NCBI RefSeq assembly: GCF_000803065.1
Contig: NZ_JSXI01000001.1
Coordinates: 1-64,000 of the forward strand
Direction: 5' to 3'
Length of the DNA stretch: 64,000 nt
DNA from: Sphingomonas sp. ERG5
Lineage (GTDB): Bacteria > Pseudomonadota > Alphaproteobacteria > Sphingomonadales > Sphingomonadaceae
Shown here: positions 1-8,462 of the stretch, in pieces
Position numbering within the stretch: the stretch's first letter is position 1
Layout of the letters: each line of letters opens with the position of its first letter
Made by a program: the position numbers and the translations under genes
Notes under the pieces: generated by a model
What the model saw: the letters and a program-made list of their open reading frames with translations, nothing else
Databases searched by the model: none
What the model was told of the DNA's origin: nothing

Positions 1-74
1 TAATATGCCTTTCTGAACTCATGGCAACGCTCGCCCTCGCCTGTTAAAAGGCTATATCGATTTTGGAGGCATGG

Positions 75-956
75 GTGACCGGACAAACACGCGGTACGAT
101 CGAAATGGCGGTCGCCATGACGATCTCCGGGACGATCGGGTGGTTCGTCATCATGTCGGGGCAGCCGGTTATCGATGTGGTGTTCTGGCGTTGCGTGTTC
201 GGCGCGGTGACCCTGGCCGCGATTTGTGCCGTGCGCGGACTGTTGCGCCGCGACGCGCTTTCGCTGCGGCAATTGCTGATCGCCATGGCCGGCGGCGCGG
301 CGATCGTGCTGAACTGGCTGTTGCTGTTCGGCGCTTACGGGCATTCCTCGATCTCGATCGCGACCACCGTCTATAATACGCAACCCTTCATGCTGGTGGG
401 CTTGGGCGCGCTGCTGTTCGGGGAACGGCTGACCGCGAACAAGTTGCTCTGGCTGGCGGTCGCGTTCGGCGGGGTGCTGCTGCTGGTACAGGCCAGGTCG
501 GACTCGGCGCAGGCCGGATCGGATTATCTGCTCGGCATCGTCATGGCGCTGGCCTCGGCATTCTTCTATGCGCTCGCCGCCATCGCCGCCAAAAAACTCA
601 CCGGCGTGCCGCCGATGCTGATCGTGCTGGTCCAGGTGATCGTCGGGGTGGTGCTGCTCGCGCCGCTTAGTCATCTCGCCACGCCGCCGAGCGGCGCTTC
701 GGCATGGGCGATGCTCGCCTCGCTCGGGGTGATCCACACCGGCCTGGCCTTCATCCTGCTCTATGGCGCGATCCAGAAATTGCCGACCCATTTGGTCGGC
801 GCGCTGTCGTTCATCTATCCGCTGGTCGCGATCATGGTCGATATCGTCGCCTTCGGGCACACGCTGCATTTGCTGCAAGTGGTGGGCGGCGCCGCGATCC
901 TGTTCGCCGCGGCGGCAACGACGCTCGGCTGGGCGCCGATCGGACCGCGACGATAG
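75..956 (+). CDS. EamA/DMT-family transporter
   Basis: A 293-residue integral inner-membrane protein made almost entirely of hydrophobic helices arranged as two similar halves, as expected of the ten-helix drug/metabolite transporter (EamA) superfamily. The second half begins around LLGIVMALASAFFYALAAI. Members export amino acids, nucleosides or other small metabolites; the substrate cannot be read from the sequence. I chose the GTG at 75 because a full GGAGG lies at 65-69 with five bases of spacing. An in-frame TTG at 63 and ATG at 105 are alternatives. An ATG at 71 belongs to another, shorter frame. No partner gene is visible on its left because the window begins there. Confidence 0.85.
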   Translation: MTGQTRGTIEMAVAMTISGTIGWFVIMSGQPVIDVVFWRCVFGAVTLAAICAVRGLLRRDALSLRQLLIAMAGGAAIVLNWLLLFGAYGHSSISIATTVYNTQPFMLVGLGALLFGERLTANKLLWLAVAFGGVLLLVQARSDSAQAGSDYLLGIVMALASAFFYALAAIAAKKLTGVPPMLIVLVQVIVGVVLLAPLSHLATPPSGASAWAMLASLGVIHTGLAFILLYGAIQKLPTHLVGALSFIYPLVAIMVDIVAFGHTLHLLQVVGGAAILFAAAATTLGWAPIGPRR

Positions 957-1030
957 GTGCGGCCGGTTTGTAACGAAGTGTGGCTGAAGGAGGGGAACCC
1001 TTGAATACGCGCACATATGCCATAGATTGA

Positions 1031-1150
1031 TGGGGCGGTACCGGGCCCCTCTGGCGAGGGCTTACCAAAGCCCTCGTGATGTCGGACCGCATCGAGCTTG
1101 CTCGGTGTCGGACATGGCCTGGTTCCCCTGCCACCCTCCCCACCAGCACC
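1031..1150 (+). ncRNA. candidate structured leader RNA before DUF465 and BI-1 genes
   Basis: The 235 bases between the transporter and the next coding start hold strong potential structure. Stem 1 is a perfect 9-bp hairpin (1055-1063 with 1068-1076, loop ACCA). Stem 2 is an 8-bp hairpin with one G-T pair (1090-1097 with 1100-1107). The octamer TGTCGGAC occurs on each side of stem 2 (1080-1087 and 1106-1113). A ybhL leader RNA motif is known upstream of ybhL/BI-1 genes in alphaproteobacteria, which makes a cis-regulatory leader plausible. I cannot confirm that this sequence matches that consensus. Exact ends are uncertain. Confidence 0.45.
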
Positions 1151-1191
1151 GCGACAGGCTCGATCGATCCACTTCGATTGGAGAGGCTTGT

Positions 1192-1392
1192 ATGTCTATC
1201 ATCGTCACGCGGCTCGTCGCCGCTCACCGCGCACTCAATCAGGAAATCGCGCGCGAAGTCACGCGCCGGATGCCCGACGCGTTCCGGCTCGCCACGCTCA
1301 AGAAGCGCCGGCTCGCGATCAAGGATACTCTGCACCGGCACCTCGCCGCCGCCCGCCGCGCGACGCGCGGCCGGTCGCCAGCGGCGATCTGA
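1192..1392 (+). CDS. DUF465 (YdcH-like) small protein
   Basis: A 66-residue, basic, helical protein. The core reading VTRRMPDAFRLATLKKRRLAIKD matches the pattern of the DUF465/YdcH family, short coiled-coil proteins in which a LKKxRLxLKD-type segment is conserved (shown here as LKKRRLAIKD). Function is unknown in general. The start is the ATG at 1192 rather than further upstream, because the family is about 60-80 residues long and the upstream part of the frame is covered by the structured leader. GGAGAGG at 1180-1186 is an adequate ribosome-binding site. The BI-1 family gene follows 26 bases later, so the two are probably co-transcribed. Confidence 0.75.
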   Translation: MSIIVTRLVAAHRALNQEIAREVTRRMPDAFRLATLKKRRLAIKDTLHRHLAAARRATRGRSPAAI

Positions 1393-1418
1393 CCCAAATC
1401 CCATTCAGGAAGCACATT

Positions 1419-2132
1419 ATGGAAACCCGTTTCCCCGCCTTTGGCGCCGGCGTCCGGCAGGACGCCGCCTTTGACGAAGGCCTGCGCCGTCACATGCTCG
1501 GCATTTACCGCAACATGGCGATCGGCCTGGCGCTGACCGGCCTAGTCGCGCTGGGCATCGCCGCGACGCCGGCCCTGGCAGCGCTGATCTTCGGTACGCC
1601 GCTCAAATGGGTGGCGATGTTCGCGCCGCTCGCGTTCGTCATGTTTTTCTCGTTCCGCATCGAGCAGATGAGCCTGGCCACCGCACGCACCGCCTTCTTC
1701 GCCTTTGCCGGCGTGATGGGTGTGTCGATGGCAAGCGTCTTCCTGGTCTTCACCGAGACCAGCATCGCCCAGGCCTTTTTCACCGCGGCCGTGGTGTTCG
1801 CGGGCATGAGCTTGTGGGGTTACACCACCAAGCAGGACCTGACGCGTTTCTCGACCTTCCTGATCATCGGCCTGATCGGCGTGGTCGGCGCCAGCCTGTT
1901 CAACCTGTTCATCGGTTCGGGCACGCTGCAGCTGATCATCTCGGTCGTGGGCGTCCTGGTCTTTACCGGCCTGACCGCCTGGGACACGCAGCGGCTGAAG
2001 AGCGAATATGCCGCCTATGCCGGTACCGAGCGTGCCGACAAGCTCGCGATTATGGGTGCGTTGTCGCTCTATCTGAACCTGATCAACCTGTTCCAGCTGC
2101 TGCTTGGCCTGCTGGGCCAGCGTGAGGAGTAA
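1419..2132 (+). CDS. Bax inhibitor-1 (BI-1/YccA/YbhL) family membrane protein
   Basis: A 237-residue inner-membrane protein with about seven hydrophobic helices. The N-terminus has a short soluble segment (residues 1-30) followed by GIYRNMAIGLALTGLVALGI. The C-terminal part shows the family pattern TGLTAWDTQRLK and, near the end, GALSLYLNLINLFQLLL, both typical of BI-1 proteins. Known relatives are pH-sensitive Ca2+ leak or stress-related channels; the role in this organism is not established. Start is the ATG at 1419, with AGGAAG ending nine bases upstream. It sits between DUF465 and a zinc-ribbon gene that follows after five bases, so the three form one transcript unit under the candidate leader. 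Confidence 0.9.
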   Translation: METRFPAFGAGVRQDAAFDEGLRRHMLGIYRNMAIGLALTGLVALGIAATPALAALIFGTPLKWVAMFAPLAFVMFFSFRIEQMSLATARTAFFAFAGVMGVSMASVFLVFTETSIAQAFFTAAVVFAGMSLWGYTTKQDLTRFSTFLIIGLIGVVGASLFNLFIGSGTLQLIISVVGVLVFTGLTAWDTQRLKSEYAAYAGTERADKLAIMGALSLYLNLINLFQLLLGLLGQREE

Positions 2133-2137
2133 GGCCT

Positions 2138-2437
2138 GTGAATACCAGCCGTAACATCCTCCCCTGTCCGGTATGCCGCAGCGAGCTGATGCCAAGCGAG
2201 CGTCAGGGCATCGAGATCGATAGCTGCCCGACCTGTCGCGGCGTGTGGCTCGATCGCGGCGAACTCGACAAGATCGTCGAACGGTCGGTCGAGTATCGCC
2301 CGCGCGGCGAGCCGGAAGCGTTCGGCCACGCACAACGTCATGGCCGCGATGATGACGATGACGATCGTCACCGAGGCGACCATTACCGGCGGAATGGCGG
2401 AAAGCGTCGCTCGTTCCTGTCGGATCTGTTCGACTGA
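2138..2437 (+). CDS. zf-TFIIB-type zinc-ribbon protein
   Basis: A 99-residue protein with an N-terminal zinc ribbon: CPVC at about residues 10-13 and CPTC at about 31-34, followed by RGVWLDRGELDKIVE. This is the typical zf-TFIIB domain of small bacterial proteins. The C-terminal third is a charged tail rich in Asp, His and Arg, probably disordered, ending in SFLSDLFD. Function is unknown. It starts with GTG only five bases after the BI-1 stop codon, so it is likely translated from the same mRNA, and a strong terminator follows it. Confidence 0.85.
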   Translation: MNTSRNILPCPVCRSELMPSERQGIEIDSCPTCRGVWLDRGELDKIVERSVEYRPRGEPEAFGHAQRHGRDDDDDDRHRGDHYRRNGGKRRSFLSDLFD

Positions 2438-2454
2438 ATCCCGTCGATCGAACC

Positions 2455-2488
2455 GGGGTCACCGCCTGGGCGGTGGCCCCATTTTTTT
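2455..2488 (+). terminator. Rho-independent terminator
   Basis: A 12-bp GC-rich stem (2455-2466 with 2469-2480, one G-T pair) is followed at once by ATTTTTTT. It closes the leader-DUF465-BI-1-zinc-ribbon unit. Confidence 0.9.
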
Positions 2489-2587
2489 CGGTTCGCTCCT
2501 CTTCAAACGCGGCGTGACACAAAACAGTCGCCGTTCCTGGATACGACGCGGTTTCGAGATCAAACTTTCGGAACCAGGTGAAAAGCG

Positions 2588-3172
2588 GTGACCAAACGAC
2601 TGTTCGGGCGGGGTTTATTGACCCTTGCCCTCCTTATGCCAGCGGCGGCGGCAAATGCCCGGTCCCTGGAAATGACGGCTTTGCAGGATAGTTGCGGGCC
2701 GCGGGCTGATTCTCCTTCGCCCGAACATCTCAATCGCCTTGGCTGGGCGAGCGTGGCCCCCGGGGCAAATCCATCCCTGCAAAGAGCCTGGCAGATACTG
2801 ACCCAGGGCCCGGCCGGCGGGGAACCGCTGAGCCACTCATCATTCGTGCGGAACGAAGGGGCCCGGACGATCTATCTGATCCTGTCGGAAGGCAAAACCG
2901 GGGATAAAGACCGATCCGTTCGGTTCTTCCATTGCAAGATATTGAACTTCGACGCGACCGCGCCGCTCGATGATCAGGAATTTGACCAATGGAAGGGCAG
3001 CCAGCGTCCTGCCAATGGCATATTGGACGCGCCCAAGCGGCAATGGGTGAATCCCGTTCCCGGCGTCCATAATGTTGCTTACAGCTTCGTGGCCAGGGGC
3101 AGCAAGGCAGCGACCGCGATGGGATTTCATGGCCATTTGCTCACCGCCATGGTGCCTATCCCCGCCGAGTGA
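2588..3172 (+). CDS. secreted hypothetical protein
   Basis: A 194-residue protein with a clear Sec signal peptide (basic start, hydrophobic LLTLALLMPAAAANA, cleavage near residue 24), so it is probably periplasmic. The mature part has two cysteines (about residues 36 and 118) that could pair and no motif I recognise. It starts with GTG at 2588, just after GGTGAAAAGC; the lack of a good in-frame ATG upstream supports this. It stands alone after the terminator at 2455-2488 and is followed by about 160 bases without a gene. Function unknown. Confidence 0.7.
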   Translation: MTKRLFGRGLLTLALLMPAAAANARSLEMTALQDSCGPRADSPSPEHLNRLGWASVAPGANPSLQRAWQILTQGPAGGEPLSHSSFVRNEGARTIYLILSEGKTGDKDRSVRFFHCKILNFDATAPLDDQEFDQWKGSQRPANGILDAPKRQWVNPVPGVHNVAYSFVARGSKAATAMGFHGHLLTAMVPIPAE

Positions 3173-3335
3173 GCCGATCGGGCTGTGCCACGGCAATTCT
3201 CACCTGCTGGCCCGGCTCGCCCGCATATGGAGCGCTCATCCGCACGCCAAAAACCAATTGCGCTACAGGACCGGCCGATCTAGCGTGCGACCGATTGCAT
3301 AATGCAATCAGAATCGCGTGAAGGCGGGAAGCGGT

Positions 3336-3866
3336 ATGGCCAAGCTCGTGTTCGGAATGAACCAGTCACTGGACGGCTATGTCGACCATATGTCGTTCGC
3401 GCCAAGCCGCACGGTCTTCCGCCACTTCATCGAAGAGGCCCAGGGGCAGGCGGGCAGCGTCTATGGCCGCAAAATATATGAGATCATGCGGTACTGGGAC
3501 GACGATCATCCCGAATGGGGCGCGGATGAACATGCCTTTGCGGCGGCATGGCGCCGCCAGCCGAAATGGGTCGTCTCGCGCTCGTTGACGCCGGTTGGCC
3601 CCAACGCCACGCTTGTCGGGGATGATCTCGAGGAAACGGTCCGCGCCCTGAAGGCCGAGCGCGACGGGGAGATCGAAGTTGCCGGCCCGGACCTGGCGCA
3701 CAGCCTCACTCAACTTGGCCTGATCGATGAGTATCGCATCTACCTGCACCCCGTCGTGCTGGGTCATGGCACGCCCTATTTCGCCGGCCCGCGGCCGCCA
3801 CTCCGCCTTGTGGCTCATGATCGGATTGGCGAGGATGTGATCAGGCTGACCTACCTTCCTGCCTGA
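3336..3866 (+). CDS. RibD C-terminal/dihydrofolate-reductase-like protein
   Basis: A 176-residue cytosolic protein with the fold of the RibD C-terminal (bifunctional deaminase-reductase) domain. The N-terminal strand KLVFGMNQSLDGYVD matches the family start, VYGRKIYEIMRYW gives the middle helix, and DEYRIYLHPVVLGHGTPYF is the family's C-terminal signature. Stand-alone members bind NAD(P)H and are mostly of unknown substrate. The ATG at 3336 gives the standard N-terminus; GTG at 3318 would add six residues. A second paralogue lies at 4830-5408, on the other strand. Confidence 0.85.
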   Translation: MAKLVFGMNQSLDGYVDHMSFAPSRTVFRHFIEEAQGQAGSVYGRKIYEIMRYWDDDHPEWGADEHAFAAAWRRQPKWVVSRSLTPVGPNATLVGDDLEETVRALKAERDGEIEVAGPDLAHSLTQLGLIDEYRIYLHPVVLGHGTPYFAGPRPPLRLVAHDRIGEDVIRLTYLPA

Positions 3867-3896
3867 TCTTGCGCGGCTGAAGTCTGGTCCAGGCGG

Positions 3897-4529
3897 CTAC
3901 CGCTCGCCCGCCGGGTCCTTGGATTTCCGCTTGGCGTCGGGTGCGAACGGGTCCCTGGGGATCAGGTCGGAACGCCCCTTCTCGCGTGCATTTGCCCCGG
4001 TCTTCGCTTTGTAAATGCCGACACAACGGCGCAGTTCGGCAACCGCCGCGCCACTCCCCTCCAGGCTCAGCAGCTCAACCGGCACGTCGCCGCGATAGAT
4101 ATGGAGGGCCTTGGATGCAGCGAAATAGGAGGGAAATTCTGTTTCGAAATTCGTGACGAAACCCTTTTTTCCATCGGACTCCATTCCGACCACCTGCTGT
4201 TCGGGATAGCCGCCACTGGAGAGCCGAAAATTCAACTTCAGCCGGTCCATTTGCTTGATCGACCAATTGTCATTCAGGACCGAGAGCCGGTTGCTGTCAT
4301 CGATATCGAGGCCGAGAAGGAGGGTGGTTTCCCCGGGCCCCGCGTACGTCCTGGTCAGGAAGCAGCCTTTTTTATCCTTGCTTGCCGCCACCGTCCAACC
4401 GCCGACAGCCCGCATGGCGTATTCCTCGGCGGATGCATGAGCGCTCGTGACTAGCCCTGTGAAGAGGGCGAACGGAATAACTGTCGAACGGACAGTCGCC
4501 CGAAACCAAACATGGACCAGTTCACGCAT
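3897..4529 (-). CDS. secreted hypothetical protein
   Basis: A 210-residue protein with a signal peptide (TVIPFALFTGLVTSAHA, cleavage near residue 26). The mature region opens with VGGWTVAASKDKKGCFLTR and continues as mixed beta strands, with a second cysteine in LRRCVGIYKAK, so one disulfide is possible. The layout (a W/C-containing beta-domain of about 150 residues, then a Lys/Arg-rich tail) resembles small periplasmic proteins common in sphingomonads, but I recognise no family. The start is the ATG at 4529, which places the signal peptide correctly; the frame is open further upstream. It is flanked by two RibD-C genes. Function unknown. Confidence 0.7.
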   Translation of the reverse strand: MRELVHVWFRATVRSTVIPFALFTGLVTSAHASAEEYAMRAVGGWTVAASKDKKGCFLTRTYAGPGETTLLLGLDIDDSNRLSVLNDNWSIKQMDRLKLNFRLSSGGYPEQQVVGMESDGKKGFVTNFETEFPSYFAASKALHIYRGDVPVELLSLEGSGAAVAELRRCVGIYKAKTGANAREKGRSDLIPRDPFAPDAKRKSKDPAGER

Positions 4530-4829
4530 TCGGCACCTAATCTCCACGGCGATTTCATCCGACAGCGGCCATTGGCCACGAACGCAACGCGGTGGCAGAC
4601 GCTCCGCAACCGATGGGACAATGACCGCTTCGGGTCGAGTCAGCAACTGACCTGCACGACGGAAAGGGGCGCAAAGCGCAACGGCGGCTCGACAAGCCGG
4701 TTTGCCGCCGGCCGCTTTGGGGCGGTGGCGCGGGCTGCTGCCTTTCGGCCCGCGCCATGAATCACCCAATGCGCATGGGCGGTGCGGCAAGGTGAATCCG
4801 ACCTGTTCCTTCAATCGAGCAGCGCGAGT
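4530..4829. other. 300-base stretch with no supported gene
   Basis: Lies between two minus-strand genes. Several frames are open by chance, but none has a ribosome-binding site, signal peptide or family motif. It probably carries the promoter of the secreted protein at 3897-4529. I see no repeats or strong hairpins. Confidence 0.5.
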
Positions 4830-5408
4830 TCATTTGGTCCGGTAAACCAGCCCGATCACGCCACTGCTGAAGGTCTCGGCGCTGGCGAGCTGGAGGTCGA
4901 CTGGTTCGGATAGTTTGGAGAAGAGCCGGAGCCCTTTTCCCAACGCGACCGGATGGACCGAGAGCCTGTATTCATCGATCAAACCGAGTGCGGCAAGCTC
5001 CTGAGCGAAATCGGCGCCGCCATGCACCACAATGTCCTTGCCCGGCTGCGCCTTCAGGCGCGCGATCTCATCGGCAAGATCGCCATTTGCGACAAAGGGG
5101 TTGGCCCAGGAACCCTTTTCCGATCCCTTTTCGTCGGCGACCGGCAAGTCGAGGCCCTTTCTGGTGAAGACGATCTTCGGAATGGCGTTCATCAGCGGGG
5201 CGAATGGTATGTCCGAGGTCGGATAGAAGGCCGCCATCGTGCGGTAGGAGCGGCTGCCCATGGCGTGGATTCCGGCCTGCCGCAGCGTGTCGAGGATCCA
5301 TTCTCGGGAATCTGCGGCCGAGGCCCTGAAAATCCAGTCAGCTTCCCCTTTCGGGCCGCTGACGAAGCCATCGACCGAAACGGACATTCTAAGAACCAGC
5401 TTTCTCAT
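4830..5408 (-). CDS. RibD C-terminal/dihydrofolate-reductase-like protein
   Basis: A 192-residue protein of the same superfamily as the gene at 3336-3866. It begins MRKLVLRMSVSVDGFVSGP, the usual first strand and loop, and ends with DEYRLSVHPVALGKGLRLF followed by a short beta strand. DIVVHGGADFAQELAALGLI is the nucleotide-binding part. An NAD(P)H-dependent reductase is likely; substrate unknown. Two ATGs are possible at 5414 and 5408; I chose 5408 because AAAGGA is then seven bases away. The low similarity to the paralogue suggests old divergence, not a recent duplication. Confidence 0.85.
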   Translation of the reverse strand: MRKLVLRMSVSVDGFVSGPKGEADWIFRASAADSREWILDTLRQAGIHAMGSRSYRTMAAFYPTSDIPFAPLMNAIPKIVFTRKGLDLPVADEKGSEKGSWANPFVANGDLADEIARLKAQPGKDIVVHGGADFAQELAALGLIDEYRLSVHPVALGKGLRLFSKLSEPVDLQLASAETFSSGVIGLVYRTK

Positions 5409-5628
5409 CGTCATTTCCTTTGCTCGAGCCGGCTCCTTTGGCCTCTCATCGGAACGACGAACGAAGCTCCGCCAAATCGACATCAGCGGAATTTTTCTTC
5501 AGCGCTCGGATAGCGCTGCCGGGACGAAGGGACAGTAGCAAAAATGCCGTCCGGTCCGGTGGGGCTTCCGGCGCATCACAGCATTGGCGTTTCAGCAAAG
5601 ACGGGAATGACGATGGTTCAGTCAAATC

Positions 5629-6744
5629 TCACCCCCTATTGAAAGCCGCCTTGCCCAGATGCGTGATGCGGCACGCCAGATCGGCCTCGCCGCTCGCCAC
5701 GACATAATGGTCGCCGGCATCGGCGATGCCGGTCGTGAACACGACATTGTCGAGATACATCAGCTCCTTGAGTGGATCGGTCAACGCAGCGCGGGGCTCG
5801 ATCAGCGGGTCGTGGCTGGTGTGCAGCACCACGCCCGGATCGTCGCGGTCGAGCAGCGACCAATAGGTGCGGTAAATGCCGACCACGCCGAGCGGCTCGA
5901 CCCCGTGCCACAGCGTCAGCCAGCCCTTGTCGGTCAGGATCGGCGGCGCACCCCCGCCCATCCGCGCGGTCGCCATGGTCGCGGCATGTGGGCGGATGCC
6001 GGGCTTGTCATAGGGTTTCCAGTGCAGCGCATCGGGTGAGCTGGCGAGATTGATCGACGGTCCCGCGCGCCATTCGCTGCCCGGTGGATAGGCGAAATAA
6101 AGATCGCCCAGCGGCCGGGTCTGCGCCCAATATTTGCCACCGACCAGTCCTTCGAAGACCAGCATGTCCTTGTTCTGATGATCGAGCACGATCCCCTCGA
6201 GCTGCCAGTCGAGCGCATTGTCGGAGGTGTAGAGCGTGGTCGAATGCCGTTCCGGGCTGACCGAGCAGGTCGTCATCAGCCAGCGGTCGCCGACCTTGCT
6301 GATCCGCGCGTCCTCGACGCCATAACATTGGTAGGGCGCGCGGGGAGCGATCGCGCGATCGTAATGTACGGTTTCGACCTGCGTCCCATCCGCCGAGAGC
6401 TCGACCGGCAGGAGCCAGGACAATGAGGTCAACGCCATCACCTTCCACCCGGCCTCCCGCATCATGAATTTCCGCGGGTCGGCGGTATCGACGAAGTTGA
6501 GCGGCCATTGGTCGAGCGCGTAGCGCCCATCGTCCCAGCGGATCGCATGGATATGCCCGTCGCGGATCGGCGTGCGCAGCGCCTCCGCCACCCGCACCAT
6601 CAGCAGCAGATTGCCGTTCGACAACCGCGTCAGCCCCGGATTGAACGCGCCGAGCACATAGGTTTCGGCATCGACCTTGCCGGCGAGCGGCGAGCGCGCC
6701 AGATCGACATCGCGCGGGTCGAAAACCAATGCGTCAAAGCTCAT
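5629..6744 (-). CDS. glycoside hydrolase family 130-like protein
   Basis: A 371-residue protein with the five-bladed beta-propeller signatures of GH130: NPGLTRLSNGNLLLMVR at the start, GVEDARIS in the middle, then VFEGLVGGKYW, GGGAPPILTDKGW, LTLWHGV and YRTYWSLLDRDDP. Characterised GH130 enzymes are inverting phosphorylases or hydrolases of beta-mannosides. No signal peptide is seen, so it is cytosolic and more consistent with an intracellular phosphorylase. Its ATG overlaps the stop codon of the upstream SDR gene (ATGA), so the two are translationally coupled. The exact substrate is not readable. Confidence 0.85.
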   Translation of the reverse strand: MSFDALVFDPRDVDLARSPLAGKVDAETYVLGAFNPGLTRLSNGNLLLMVRVAEALRTPIRDGHIHAIRWDDGRYALDQWPLNFVDTADPRKFMMREAGWKVMALTSLSWLLPVELSADGTQVETVHYDRAIAPRAPYQCYGVEDARISKVGDRWLMTTCSVSPERHSTTLYTSDNALDWQLEGIVLDHQNKDMLVFEGLVGGKYWAQTRPLGDLYFAYPPGSEWRAGPSINLASSPDALHWKPYDKPGIRPHAATMATARMGGGAPPILTDKGWLTLWHGVEPLGVVGIYRTYWSLLDRDDPGVVLHTSHDPLIEPRAALTDPLKELMYLDNVVFTTGIADAGDHYVVASGEADLACRITHLGKAAFNRG

Positions 6745-7499
6745 TCGCCTTCGCTCCGTCGCGGCACCACGGTCATCTGCTGCACCACGGTGCGGCGCGG
6801 CTGAGTCAGCGCGAAATGCACCGCGACCGCGATGTCCTCCGAGCGCAGCATCGTTTCATCCTTCACTTTCTGCTTCTGCTCCTCGGCATCGATATCGGGA
6901 TAGTGGAAATCGGCCTGGGTCTTGCCCGGTTCGATCAGCGCGACGCGGACGTCCTTGTCACCCAGCTCACGGCGCAGCGCTTCGGCAAAACCGGCAATGC
7001 CCGCCTTCATCCCGGCATAGATGGTCGACCCCGGCCCGAGCACATGCGCCGACATCGATCCGGTCAATATGATGTCGCCCGCTCCGGCGAACCGATCGAC
7101 CGCGGCATGCGCGCTGAGCAGATAGGCGGTGAAGTCGGTCGCGATCTGATAACGCAGATCCTGCACGCTCGTCTCGGACAGGGCATTGGCGGGCACGGCG
7201 GCATTGATCACCGCGACATCCAGCCCGCCGAGCCAACTCACCGCATCGGCGAAATAGCGCGTGACATTGTCCGGCTCAGCCAGGTCGATCGCGGTGCCCG
7301 ATCCCTCACCCACTTCGTTGATCCGCTTCAGCGCATCCTCCAGATGCTCCGGCGTGCGGCCGCAGATATGCACCCGCGCGCCCTCCGAGGCGAGCAGCAC
7401 GGCGATCGCCCGGCCGATTCCGGTGGTGCCGCCGGTAATGATGACGCGCTTGCCCTTCAGCGAGGTGACGGCGGTATGGGCGTCTTTGAGGTCGGTCAT
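6741..7499 (-). CDS. SDR-family NAD(P)-dependent oxidoreductase
   Basis: A 252-residue classical short-chain dehydrogenase. The cofactor-binding TGGTTGIG motif lies at about residues 22-29, a conserved Ser in TGSMSAH near 143-149, and the catalytic YAGMK around 158-162. The start is the ATG at 7499 with GGGAG eight bases upstream; an ORF continues further but has no support. It overlaps the GH130 gene by four bases and follows an alpha/beta hydrolase gene by 35 bases on the same strand, so the three probably form one operon. The substrate is unknown; a sugar or polyol is possible from the neighbouring GH130. Confidence 0.9.
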   Translation of the reverse strand: MTDLKDAHTAVTSLKGKRVIITGGTTGIGRAIAVLLASEGARVHICGRTPEHLEDALKRINEVGEGSGTAIDLAEPDNVTRYFADAVSWLGGLDVAVINAAVPANALSETSVQDLRYQIATDFTAYLLSAHAAVDRFAGAGDIILTGSMSAHVLGPGSTIYAGMKAGIAGFAEALRRELGDKDVRVALIEPGKTQADFHYPDIDAEEQKQKVKDETMLRSEDIAVAVHFALTQPRRTVVQQMTVVPRRSEGE

Positions 7500-7534
7500 G
7501 CAAATCTCCCGAGGGGTGTCGGGAGGACAAGCGT

Positions 7535-8425
7535 TCAGACTCGTGCCGGTTCCATCGTCACCCGGTCGAGTAAACGCCCGATCGCCGCGCGAACCGGCTC
7601 CTCGTCGAGCGTCGGCGCATGGCCGATTCCCGGCACGGTGACCAGTTCCGAGCCTTCCAGCGTCGCCGCCATCCGATCGGCGGTCTTCGCCGCAAACACG
7701 TCGGATCGTTCGCCGCGCACGATCAGCGCCGGCACACCCTGCAGCTGATCGAGCGCGCGCCACATGTCCGGCCCCGCCTCGTTGCCGGGCACGCGGAACG
7801 GCTCGGCGATCTTCATGTCGTAATCGAGCACGACGCGGCCCGCACTGTTGAGACGGTAGAGCCGCTTCGCCATCGCCAGCCAGTCCTCGATATCATAATC
7901 GGGATAGACGCCGTCATTGCCCTCGGCGACCGCGCGCGCGGCGTGCATCCAGGTCGGCCAGGCCTGCGACTTGCCGACATAGGTGCGGATCCGCGACAGG
8001 CCGACCGGGTCGATTTCCGGCCCGACATCATTGAGCAGCACACCGGCGATCTTCTCGCGCGCGGTGCCCGCCAGCAGCATCGTCACGATCCCGCCAAGCG
8101 AGGTGCCGAACGCGACATAGCGGTCGACGCCGAGTTCGCCGAGCAAAGCCTCGATATCCTGCACATAGGTCAGCGGGACATAGCTCATCGGGTCCTTGGC
8201 ATAACCGCTCTCGCCGCGCCCGCGCAGGTCGATGGTGATGACGCGCCATTCGCCCGCCAGCCGCTGCGCCACCATGCTGTAATCGCGTGCGTTGCGCGTC
8301 AGGCCGGGCAGGCACAGGATCGGCGGGCGGTCGTCACGGCCTGGCCCCTCAAGCGCAGGGTAGTCGCGATAATGCAGCCGGATGCCGTCATTCGACCACC
8401 AATATCGATTTTCATAAGCGGCCAT
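7535..8425 (-). CDS. alpha/beta-hydrolase
   Basis: A 296-residue cytosolic alpha/beta-hydrolase fold protein. The nucleophile elbow is FGTSLGGI (Ser around residue 105), the acid is probably the Asp in RGERSDVF, and the His is in GIGHAPTLDE near the C-terminus. LCLPGLTRNARDY near residue 45 is the oxyanion-hole loop. The N-terminal YWWSNDGIRLHYRDYP is common in this family of esterases and lactonases in alphaproteobacteria. Start is the ATG at 8425. It is divergent from selO, with only 37 bases between the two start codons, so at least one promoter must lie inside the neighbour's coding region. Confidence 0.9.
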   Translation of the reverse strand: MAAYENRYWWSNDGIRLHYRDYPALEGPGRDDRPPILCLPGLTRNARDYSMVAQRLAGEWRVITIDLRGRGESGYAKDPMSYVPLTYVQDIEALLGELGVDRYVAFGTSLGGIVTMLLAGTAREKIAGVLLNDVGPEIDPVGLSRIRTYVGKSQAWPTWMHAARAVAEGNDGVYPDYDIEDWLAMAKRLYRLNSAGRVVLDYDMKIAEPFRVPGNEAGPDMWRALDQLQGVPALIVRGERSDVFAAKTADRMAATLEGSELVTVPGIGHAPTLDEEPVRAAIGRLLDRVTMEPARV

Positions 8426-8462
8426 GGTTGCGTCCTGCGGTTCGAAACCACCATATCGCTGC

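Noticed and set aside
1031..1150. Leader hairpins as 4.5S (SRP) RNA or 6S RNA
   Set aside because: The conserved SRP loop (GGAAGCAGCC type) is absent and the size and place suit a 5' leader better.
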